Assembly (NCBI RefSeq): GCF_001426865.1
Contig: NZ_LMFO01000001.1
Location: 310,001-374,000 of the forward strand
Length of the DNA: 64,000 nucleotides
Direction: 5' to 3'
Source: Paenibacillus sp. Root52
Lineage (GTDB): Bacteria; Bacillota; Bacilli; Paenibacillales; Paenibacillaceae
Each line of letters begins with the position of its first letter. The stretch's first letter is position 1. Positions 28,641-36,058 of the stretch are shown here, one piece after another. The notes under the pieces were generated by a model. The model did no database searches. It had not been told where the DNA came from and worked only from the letters and a program-made list of their open reading frames with translations. A program made the translations under genes and the position numbers.

Positions 28641-28675
28641 AGCCGCTACAAGATAGCGGCTCTTTCCTTTATTTT
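28641..28675 (+). terminator. Terminator after SDR gene
   Basis: Perfect AGCCGCTA / TAGCGGCT hairpin with a five-base loop and a T-rich tail. Confidence 0.75.
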
Positions 28676-28716
28676 GCCGCGAATGGTATGATAGGATGCA
28701 GTAAAGGGGTGAAACT

Positions 28717-29142
28717 ATGGAATTAGAAGAAGTGTTTACGGTTCATGTGAAGATCTTAGAAACGTTCGAACTACGCAATAGCGAGGATGATTCTGTCGTT
28801 ATGATTACGTTCACAGGAGATGTAACGGGTAAATATTTTGAAGGCATCGTGCTTAATGGTGGCGTGGATACACAGGTCATTGGGAAGGGCGGAGATCGAC
28901 ATACTCTGTCGGCTAGATATATGCTCCAAGGTGAGGATTTTACCGGACAAAGCTGTGAGATTTACATCGAGAATAACGGAAATATCAATAAAAAGTTGAA
29001 ATCTTCATTGTTTCGCACTTCGCCTACAATCATTACTAATAGTACAGCATTATCCTTTCTGAATAGCGATATTCTCGTTGGTGAGGGAAAAGCCACAGAC
29101 ACTGGATTGGATATTATCATCTACAGAGTGTCTACCTCGTAA
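28717..29142 (+). CDS. DUF3237 family protein
   Basis: 141 residues, beta-barrel-like. The pattern GGVDTQVIGKGGDRHTLSARYMLQGEDF corresponds to the DUF3237 core (family sequences carry GGADW...DARY in that place), although the usual W is replaced here. AAGGGG ribosome site. No signal peptide, no catalytic assignment known. It is a single gene between a terminator and a convergent regulator gene. Confidence 0.7.
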   Translation: MELEEVFTVHVKILETFELRNSEDDSVVMITFTGDVTGKYFEGIVLNGGVDTQVIGKGGDRHTLSARYMLQGEDFTGQSCEIYIENNGNINKKLKSSLFRTSPTIITNSTALSFLNSDILVGEGKATDTGLDIIIYRVSTS

Positions 29143-29166
29143 GAAGACTTGTAGTTGGGGAATCTT

Positions 29167-29838
29167 TTAAAAATCGGTGGAATATCGCTGTAATTGCTTC
29201 ATGTCCAAAATCTGAATCGTTTTGTTCTGTCTCAGGATAATCTTCTCTTCTACTAGATCACTGAGCAATCTTCTAATATGGCGGTCGGAGATTCCCATCA
29301 TGCTGGACATGTCCTTCATAACAAAGGGAATTGTTGCAGATTCGAATTTTTCTGAGGTTTGTACAATGGTTTTGCATAGTTTATTTTTGGCTGGATACAG
29401 CAATGATCTTGCATTTTTCACTGAAGACTTCATCAATTTCTCTGTAAGAACCGAACACATACGCATGAGAAACGGGACTGATGTTGTTAAATGAGATTGC
29501 ACCACTTCTAGTGGAATGAGTAATATGGTTGTTGGTACAACAGCCACAGCCGTGTGAAGATAGTTGCAATGATTGAAGAATTCCATATCACCTAATACTC
29601 CGTTTTGCTCTACATAATCCACAACCGCGACATTCCCCTTCTCGGAATAGTTATGAATCGCCACTCTGCCTTCAATAATAATGTAGAAAAATGCTAGCTC
29701 ATCACCCGAGACGACAACCGTCTCGTTTTTTGCGTATGTTCTTACTTGCAAATTGGCTATAGCTTCACCTGTAATGATCTGGTGTAGGTTTGCTTTCATA
29801 ACGGCGGCCGAGATATCCGGGTTAACCTTAGTTGGCAT
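29167..29838 (-). CDS. Crp/Fnr-family regulator, YeiL-like
   Basis: 223 residues from ATG 29838 (AAAGGAG upstream; a TTG at 29859 would skip that site). Cyclic-nucleotide-binding beta-barrel at about 25-130 and a Crp-type HTH (MKDMSSMMGISDRHIRRLLSDL) near the C-terminus. It resembles YeiL, a Crp/Fnr member linked to stationary-phase and nitrogen starvation. I see no N-terminal cysteine cluster for an FNR-type iron-sulfur centre. It is divergent from the SAHH-like gene with 138 bases between and is the likely regulator of that gene. Confidence 0.85.
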   Translation of the reverse strand: MPTKVNPDISAAVMKANLHQIITGEAIANLQVRTYAKNETVVVSGDELAFFYIIIEGRVAIHNYSEKGNVAVVDYVEQNGVLGDMEFFNHCNYLHTAVAVVPTTILLIPLEVVQSHLTTSVPFLMRMCSVLTEKLMKSSVKNARSLLYPAKNKLCKTIVQTSEKFESATIPFVMKDMSSMMGISDRHIRRLLSDLVEEKIILRQNKTIQILDMKQLQRYSTDF

Positions 29839-29976
29839 ACAGTTAAGTCTCCTTTGCACAACGATTTAGAAAAAGAGCCCCCAAAAAGCGGACTTTTGTC
29901 CTTATTGGTTGACCTTTTATCATATTATACTTACCTCGAATTACAACACAACATGTAATTAACTAGGAGGTTCGTT

Positions 29977-31155
29977 ATGAATAGTATTATTGATGATCCA
30001 AGTTTGGCTAGTGCTGGGGCATCTCGGATGCATTGGTTTAGAGAGAGGATGCCAATTGTGGCAGAACTTAATCATTGGTTTAAAGAGAAACAGGTGCTCC
30101 AAGGTATCACGGTTGCAATTAGTATGCATATTGAACCCAAAACGGGATTCTGGATTGAAGGACTTCTCGCTGGTGGAGCCGCACATATCTACTTGGTCGG
30201 TTGTCTGGGTACAACTAAAAAGGATACAGCAGCATACTTAGCTTCTCTACCCAATGTGACGGTTCTAGCCAAGGAAGCAGACCAATATGACGATCACAAA
30301 CGCTATCTTGAAATGGTGATGGCTAACCAGATTGATCTCTTCTTGGATAATGGTGCAAGTCTGATTCTTGTTCATCATGAATTACAGCCGGGATGGAACC
30401 CGATTGGTGCCAATGAAGAGACGCGCACAGGTAAGCTATTAATCGAGAAAAAAGGTGTCCAACCCGAATATCCTGTCATCGTGATTGATGATTCGCCCTT
30501 GAAGCAAATTTTCGAAAATGCACTAGGGGTTGGACAATCTGTTGTCGATGGCTTCATGCGAACTACGAGTCTTCTCGTTGGCGGCAAAAAAGTACTGGTT
30601 ATTGGATATGGTTATTGTGGAAGCGGTGTAGCCAAGAAGTTCCGTGGATTGGGAGCTACTACACTCGTGTATGACGTTAATCCGATTCAACTGTTGAATG
30701 CCAAAACAGACGGACATCTGGTTGGCGAATTGCAAGAATTAATTCCTGAAGCTGATGTAATCCTCACGGTAACGGGAACCTTTGATGTGATTACTGAGCA
30801 GCATATTCCGTTGTTCAAAGAAAAAGCTATTCTTGCTAACTCAGGACATTATGGGTTTGAAATCAATGTGGAAGAATTGAAGAAGGCTTCGAAGTCTGTT
30901 GAGATCGTCAAAGAAGGTATTGAACGAATAACGTATGCTGAGAAAAGCATCTATCTGCTGCATCAGGCTAACCCGCTTAACTTGGCAGGAGCTGATGGTA
31001 ATCCTATTGAAATTATGGATATGGGCTTTGGGCTGATCTCGCAAGCAGCATATCGTATCCTGACGAATGTTGAATCCCTTCAACCTGGATTACAACCTGT
31101 GCCCGAAGATATCAATCATACGATCAGCAAGAGGTTTGTGAACCTGCTTCAGTAG
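29977..31155 (+). CDS. Divergent S-adenosylhomocysteine-hydrolase-like NAD enzyme
   Basis: 392 residues, start supported by AGGAGG. The SAHH framework is visible: AISMHIEPKTG, EETRTGKL, the Rossmann motif VIGYGYCGSGVA (Gly210 onward) and LANSGHYGFEIN. Departures from true adenosylhomocysteinases: the lysine equivalent (Lys176 in DDSPLKQIFEN) is kept, the Asp that follows it is Glu180, the VTK block is altered, and the C-terminal Lys/Tyr tail is missing, giving a shorter protein. It probably performs NAD-linked chemistry on another nucleoside or thioether substrate. It is a single gene next to a YeiL-like regulator. Confidence 0.8.
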   Translation: MNSIIDDPSLASAGASRMHWFRERMPIVAELNHWFKEKQVLQGITVAISMHIEPKTGFWIEGLLAGGAAHIYLVGCLGTTKKDTAAYLASLPNVTVLAKEADQYDDHKRYLEMVMANQIDLFLDNGASLILVHHELQPGWNPIGANEETRTGKLLIEKKGVQPEYPVIVIDDSPLKQIFENALGVGQSVVDGFMRTTSLLVGGKKVLVIGYGYCGSGVAKKFRGLGATTLVYDVNPIQLLNAKTDGHLVGELQELIPEADVILTVTGTFDVITEQHIPLFKEKAILANSGHYGFEINVEELKKASKSVEIVKEGIERITYAEKSIYLLHQANPLNLAGADGNPIEIMDMGFGLISQAAYRILTNVESLQPGLQPVPEDINHTISKRFVNLLQ

Positions 31156-31489
31156 AGGTGTGCAAATTAGAAGTCATAAATTGATATGTAACTTTTCAAA
31201 TCTGGATGAGAACTAAAAAAGGAACTAGAAGTTACTAATTGTTAAAACGTATAGTAAGTATTCGCATGAAACAACCTCGACAACTCCCAATCCTGATATG
31301 TAATGACTTTTTAAAGCTGGGAGGTCAACTAGATAAATAATTTCAACATCATTTCTACAAATTCTCTTGAGATAAGATGGAAATAATATATATCGAAGAA
31401 TAATGCTTCAAACAAGTTGAGTTTTTATTTAATAAAGCATCCAATATAAAGAGTAAAACATATTACATTCTGCATAAAATCACTTTTTT

Positions 31490-31532
31490 AAACTGATGAT
31501 TGATCCTAAGGTCAAATATCAGTTTTTTTATA
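31490..31532 (+). terminator. Terminator-like hairpin
   Basis: AAACTGAT (31490-31497) and ATCAGTTT (31518-31525) arms with an inner TTGA...TCAA stem and a run of seven T. It could end a transcript coming from the SAHH-like gene and insulate the cassette. Confidence 0.65.
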
Positions 31533-31702
31533 ATTTTTACAAATGTTTCGTAAATTAAGCTAGAAAACATTTGAATGGCCAAAAATAAGTTTCACAATAC
31601 TGAGAGTGCATATTATAGTCTGTCCTCAGGGTGTTGTAGAGGTAGAGGTTCAATAAGATATGGAGCAGCAGAAACTTAATCTATTTAAAGAAACATACGG
31701 TA

Positions 31703-31743
31703 GTCTAAGTGACAGAATGTGTCTAACTTATGTGATAGAATGT
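31703..31743 (+). promoter_or_regulatory. Direct repeats upstream of the WYL gene
   Basis: GTCTAA followed by GTGACAGAATGT (31703-31720) is immediately followed by GTCTAACTTAT then GTGATAGAATGT (31721-31743). The two GTGAYAGAATGT cores are 23 bases apart, about two helical turns, and end 25 bases before the WYL start: a likely autoregulatory operator, or alternatively a remnant end of a mobile element. Confidence 0.45.
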
Positions 31744-31768
31744 AGGAAAAGATAGTAGTGGTGATGAA

Positions 31769-32734
31769 ATGGACAAAGAGAAAAAAGTCTCAAGAATCTT
31801 GATATTGTATGACAAACTTAGGAAAGGGGAGGTGGTAGATAAGTATATTCTTGCTAGTGATTTTGGTGTCCATGCAAGGTCTATTCAACGCGATATTGAT
31901 GATATTAGGGGATATTTGGCTGAGTGGCATTCAGGAGAACATATTACCTATGATCATTCAAAGAGTGGTTATCTGAAATCAGATACTACTGAAAGCAATT
32001 TAACTACAGTAGAAATAATAGCAATCACTAAGATAATCTTGGAAAGTAGAGCTTTTCAAAAAGACGAAATGAAGGGGTTAATTAACGCTATTGTTAATCA
32101 GGCGGAAGAAGCAGAAAGAAAAGCAATACAAGGAGCAATTAATAACGAACTCCATCACTATAAACCTCTATTTCATAGCAAGCCGTTGTTAAAAATTCTC
32201 TGGGACATTAGTACGTGTATAAAAGAGCAGCAACAAATTGAAGTGATTTATGAACGTATGGACGGCACACAATCGCTCAGATGGGTGAAGCCAATGGCGC
32301 TCATTTTCTCAGAATTTTATTTCTATTTAGTTGCCTATATAAAGGATAGCAAGTACCAATATCCAGCATATTTTAGAATCGATCGTATTAAGTATTTTAA
32401 AATGATAAATGAACGTTTCTCGATTAGAGAAAGGGAACGAGTTGAAGCAGGAGAAATCAGAAATAGATCTCAATTTATGTATGCAGGAGAATTAATTCAT
32501 TTGAAATTCATTTTTTATGGTTCCTCTCTTGCAGCAGTTTTAGATAGATTACCCAATGCTCAAGTACTAGAAAATTTAGATCGTGGATGGTTAATTGAGG
32601 CAAAAGTTTATGGTAAAGGATGCATGATGTGGTTATTAAGTCAAGGTAGTAATGTTGAAGTTATAGAGCCTAAGAGTTTGAGAGAAGAAATAAAAGCAGC
32701 AATTCAATCCATGATGAGAAGGTACGCAGAGTAA
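31769..32734 (+). CDS. WYL-domain transcriptional regulator
   Basis: 321 residues. An N-terminal DeoR-type HTH (about 5-65, VSRILILYDKLRKGEVVDKY...ASDFGVHARSIQRDIDDIR), a helical linker, a WYL domain (about 145-215, IEVIYERMDGT... ending FYFYLVAYI in the WYL strand) and a C-terminal WCX segment. WYL proteins bind ligands, possibly nucleic acid or nucleotides, and commonly control phage-defence loci. It is first of four same-strand genes with 72 bases to the next, and has repeats upstream that suit autoregulation. Codon use is AT-rich like the rest of the cassette. Confidence 0.9.
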   Translation: MDKEKKVSRILILYDKLRKGEVVDKYILASDFGVHARSIQRDIDDIRGYLAEWHSGEHITYDHSKSGYLKSDTTESNLTTVEIIAITKIILESRAFQKDEMKGLINAIVNQAEEAERKAIQGAINNELHHYKPLFHSKPLLKILWDISTCIKEQQQIEVIYERMDGTQSLRWVKPMALIFSEFYFYLVAYIKDSKYQYPAYFRIDRIKYFKMINERFSIRERERVEAGEIRNRSQFMYAGELIHLKFIFYGSSLAAVLDRLPNAQVLENLDRGWLIEAKVYGKGCMMWLLSQGSNVEVIEPKSLREEIKAAIQSMMRRYAE

Positions 32735-32806
32735 AAAATAAAAAATACATTAAAATCGAAGTTAATACTAGGATAGTAAACATTATGATAAGAGGGTGTA
32801 CATGCT

Positions 32807-34504
32807 TTGTTGAAGCGGAATATTAAATTTCCTATTGTACTGCAAAGTGGCAATCAAGTTCGTACAATAGAAGAATTGAAAGAGAATTTTGAAATAGAGA
32901 CCATAATTAGATATTTTTCAGATGGAAGATTGTTTACTTGGTTAGAGCAAAGATACTATATAAAAGAATTACATTCATTACAGGATGTTAACAAGGATAG
33001 TCTAACTGTACCTCTAGATATAGCGAATATTTTTGGGATTGACATTGAAGAAATAGAGTTTAATTATCAACATTATAAGGAAGAACGAGCAAAAATTGAA
33101 GTACTCAATAAATATACCTCAAACCCAGACATTATCAATAATTCTGAATATGTAGCTCTATCTCAGAGTGAACTTGATATGCTGATTGAGAAGATCACGG
33201 AGCCTAACAGAACCATTTATTTGTTAAATGATGCTACAGAGATATTTAATATTAGCGATCAATATTCCAATATCAATTATGTTGGTATAAACAATCCTAC
33301 TGTGAGTTTAATGGGAAATCGAACCTTTGATGCAAAAGGAAAAAATATTGTATTTAAGAATGTTAGGTTAACTGCTATTCAAGAAACAAAAATTAACTCA
33401 TCAGTTAATTCAACCTTTGATTATGACAATACCAAAATCAGGAATAACTTTACCATAAGCAAATTGGAGAAAAGTATACAAATTGACGGGAATAAATTAA
33501 GAAATAAGTCCAATCAGAAAAGGAGTTTTGAAACAATAGAAAAGATTCATATCTTTAACAATGTACTAATGGTTGAAATTGAGAATGAAATTGCAATTTA
33601 CGAAATAAGTACTAATAATCTGTTGAGCCATTACAGTACGTATGAGTTTGAAAACTCTGTTAAAACAATCAAAGACGGAAACAATGCTTACTGTCTAGAT
33701 ATTGAGATCTTAAACCACAAAGATATGGGAGCAATAAGCTATTATAAACTTCTCACGCTCGATTCCCAGCAACCAATGAAAAGACCCATGGTTAATTTTA
33801 GACCCATGTTACATTTTAGGGATATGCGAGTTGAATTGATAGGAGTTCACGATGATATCCTGTATTTATATAGTGTTGGTCTTGGTGTAATACAATCATG
33901 CCAAGTTAATCTAAATGACGGAAGTTTAAAGAAGGGGAAAAGGATCGAATATCGAGACCCTACATATGAGCAAAGTCCAATTACCTACCATTTTAACAAT
34001 GGAAAATTGTATTATTTTGTTCCCTTTCAAACTAAGTTAATGGAATTGAACAACGAAAAAGAAATTATCACTATCCCCGGAACTATTGGTCATTTTGAAA
34101 TTAGGCATGACAAGCTATTTGCATTACGTAGCCACCCGAGGGATGGAAGGGGAGCTACTAAGGAGTATATGGGAAAATACGGACAAGGCATGTATAAGGC
34201 ATGTAGTGATAGTTTGGTAAAGCTTGGTGAGTTTACTGTGATTGATATGGTAAGTGGAAATGAGATTAGAAAAGTTAAAGCACATGAAGATGAAATTGAT
34301 GTCTTGAAAATTTATGATGATGTGGTACTGACATATTCGAGTTTTGCCGCTGAGGTGAAATTCTGGGATATTGAAACTTTAGAGTTGTTAAGCGAAATCG
34401 AAGTTCCTTTATTAGATTCCAACAAGCCGTTTAAGTTTGATGTAGATCTGCATGGGGATCAGCTAGCAGTATTAGTGCAAGACAAGGTATATATCTACAG
34501 TTAA
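32807..34504 (+). CDS. Unknown protein: small N-terminal helical domain plus beta-propeller-like body
   Basis: 565 residues from TTG 32807 with AGAGGG eight bases upstream; the nearby ATG 32802 stops at once. No signal peptide or membrane segment. The N-terminus (about 5-75) has the pattern IEELKENFEIETIIRYFSDG then RLFTWLEQR, a helical module I associate with several bacterial conflict-type proteins. Residues about 115-215 are polar and low in pattern. From about 230 to the end, repeated beta strands (VKTIKDGNNAYCLDIEIL; KAHEDEIDVLKIYDDVVLTY then KFWDIETLELLSEIE, WD-like) suggest a seven-bladed propeller. A sensor or scaffold for the following ATPase is likely; I do not recognise the family. 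Confidence 0.75.
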   Translation: MLKRNIKFPIVLQSGNQVRTIEELKENFEIETIIRYFSDGRLFTWLEQRYYIKELHSLQDVNKDSLTVPLDIANIFGIDIEEIEFNYQHYKEERAKIEVLNKYTSNPDIINNSEYVALSQSELDMLIEKITEPNRTIYLLNDATEIFNISDQYSNINYVGINNPTVSLMGNRTFDAKGKNIVFKNVRLTAIQETKINSSVNSTFDYDNTKIRNNFTISKLEKSIQIDGNKLRNKSNQKRSFETIEKIHIFNNVLMVEIENEIAIYEISTNNLLSHYSTYEFENSVKTIKDGNNAYCLDIEILNHKDMGAISYYKLLTLDSQQPMKRPMVNFRPMLHFRDMRVELIGVHDDILYLYSVGLGVIQSCQVNLNDGSLKKGKRIEYRDPTYEQSPITYHFNNGKLYYFVPFQTKLMELNNEKEIITIPGTIGHFEIRHDKLFALRSHPRDGRGATKEYMGKYGQGMYKACSDSLVKLGEFTVIDMVSGNEIRKVKAHEDEIDVLKIYDDVVLTYSSFAAEVKFWDIETLELLSEIEVPLLDSNKPFKFDVDLHGDQLAVLVQDKVYIYS

Positions 34505-34545
34505 GACTCTAAAACATTTTACTACAAAGGAATGAAAATAATTCA

Positions 34546-36045
34546 ATGCAGATAAATTCGGTTAGTCATAAACTACTGCACTTCGTAGATGCTCGGTTTC
34601 CAATATTATATCTAAATACATTCGAGGAAACAAAAATAGATGAAGTTGTGAAGAAAATTGCATATGGAAGAGAAATCTTAGAGTGGAATGCTTCTAAGGG
34701 TTTAGTACATTTTCAAACCAAAAATCAACTACTAAACGATTTTAATAGATTAAGTCAGTCGTTATCGCTACTATCAAGGGATAATGAATTGGATGGAAAA
34801 ATTTTGGTGATAAAGGACGTCCATCATTTTATGGACGATCCTCATGTTATGTCGATCTTGAAAGAAATTGCTATAAACATATACAACGGGTTAGAGACGA
34901 TCATCTTATTAGTATCCCCAATATTAAAAATTCCGACGGAATTAGAGCAGTATATCACCATCGTAGAAATTGATTATATGGCTGAGGATGCTATTAGTAA
35001 TCTTATTAAAGCTTTCATAAAAGAAAATAACTTCGATGAAATTTCAGATGAATTACTTAATGAACTGACGATTGCTTTTAAGGGATTAACTGAATATGAA
35101 ATTGTAACAACTTTATCACTGGCTTATGCCAAAGAAGGAAATCTCAAAAGAAGAGATTTAACTTTAATATATGAGCAAAAATATCAAATGGTGAAGAAGT
35201 CAGGCATTCTAGAAATGATACCATTTAATGAAAGTTTTAATGAAATTGGTGGGTTGGAGAATCTAAAGGAATGGGTTTCTAATAAGGCGAAAGTTTTCAA
35301 AGATCTCAATAAAGCAAAAGATTTTGGCGTTGATATACCGAAAGGTGTTTTAGTTGTCGGCATGCCTGGTTGCGGGAAGTCGTTAAATGCTAAAGCCACT
35401 GCAAATTTATTTGGAATTCCACTTTTAAGATTGGATATGGGGAAGTTACTGGGCAAGTATGTAGGTGAATCTGAAGCTAACATGCGGAAAGCAATTAAAT
35501 TAGCAGAAGCAATTTCGCCATGTGTTTTATGGGTGGATGAAATTGAAAAGGCGTTTGCTGGCATTGGTAATTCGGGAAACGCTGAAGTAGCTACTAGATT
35601 ATTTGGAAATTTTCTGACTTGGATGCAGGAGAAAACTAGTCCTACTTTTGTTGTAGCTACGGCAAATGATGTCTCTAACCTTCCACCAGAATTAATGAGA
35701 AAAGGTAGATTTGACGAGATTTTTTATGTTGATTTGCCTGATCCTTTGGAGAGACAGAAAATTTTTGAGATCCACTTGATGAAAAGACGACAAACGGATC
35801 TTCCTGCAATTGATTGTAATGAACTTAGCAAAAGAACTGAGGGTTTTAGCGGTGCGGATATTGAAGGTGTCGTTAAAGAAAGTATTGAAATAGCATTTAT
35901 CTCGGGTGAAAGTCAGGTGAAAACACAAGATATTATTAAGTCTATTGAGAATACGGCTTCTTTGTCTGTATTGTTTAAAGATAAACTTAAAGTACTTGCA
36001 GATGTATACAAGAATAATCATTTTAAATCTGCTTCAAAAAAATAG
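34546..36045 (+). CDS. AAA+ ATPase, Ycf46-like
   Basis: 499 residues. The N-terminal half (about 1-215) is a degenerate AAA-like domain: FPILYLNTFEETKIDEVVKK has no P-loop but a Walker-B-like KILVIKDVHHFMDD remains. The C-terminal half is an active classical AAA domain: Walker A GMPGCGKS (272-279), Walker B CVLWVDEIEKAF (Asp331, Glu332), arginines in MRKGRFDEIF (Arg385, Arg388) and a lid domain GFSGADIEGVVKES. This two-part layout is that of the Ycf46 family. No protease domain follows. It would form a hexamer that remodels a client, presumably the proteins of the neighbouring genes. The next gene begins 13 bases on. Confidence 0.88.
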   Translation: MQINSVSHKLLHFVDARFPILYLNTFEETKIDEVVKKIAYGREILEWNASKGLVHFQTKNQLLNDFNRLSQSLSLLSRDNELDGKILVIKDVHHFMDDPHVMSILKEIAINIYNGLETIILLVSPILKIPTELEQYITIVEIDYMAEDAISNLIKAFIKENNFDEISDELLNELTIAFKGLTEYEIVTTLSLAYAKEGNLKRRDLTLIYEQKYQMVKKSGILEMIPFNESFNEIGGLENLKEWVSNKAKVFKDLNKAKDFGVDIPKGVLVVGMPGCGKSLNAKATANLFGIPLLRLDMGKLLGKYVGESEANMRKAIKLAEAISPCVLWVDEIEKAFAGIGNSGNAEVATRLFGNFLTWMQEKTSPTFVVATANDVSNLPPELMRKGRFDEIFYVDLPDPLERQKIFEIHLMKRRQTDLPAIDCNELSKRTEGFSGADIEGVVKESIEIAFISGESQVKTQDIIKSIENTASLSVLFKDKLKVLADVYKNNHFKSASKK

Positions 36046-36058
36046 GAGGTAGGATTGA

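Larger units (their letters stand above)
31156..31768. other. 613-base AT-rich intergenic region, left edge of cassette
   Basis: No convincing gene. It contains a terminator-like hairpin (31490-31532) and paired repeats near the WYL start. A 31-codon frame (ATG near 31660, stop just before 31760) has no similarity I recognise. Base composition falls sharply here relative to the left side and stays low to about 37700. Confidence 0.6.

Noticed and set aside
31660..31759. 31-codon frame before the WYL gene
   Set aside because: Its second half consists of the GTGAYAGAATGT repeats, so the frame is better explained as operator sequence; no family similarity.
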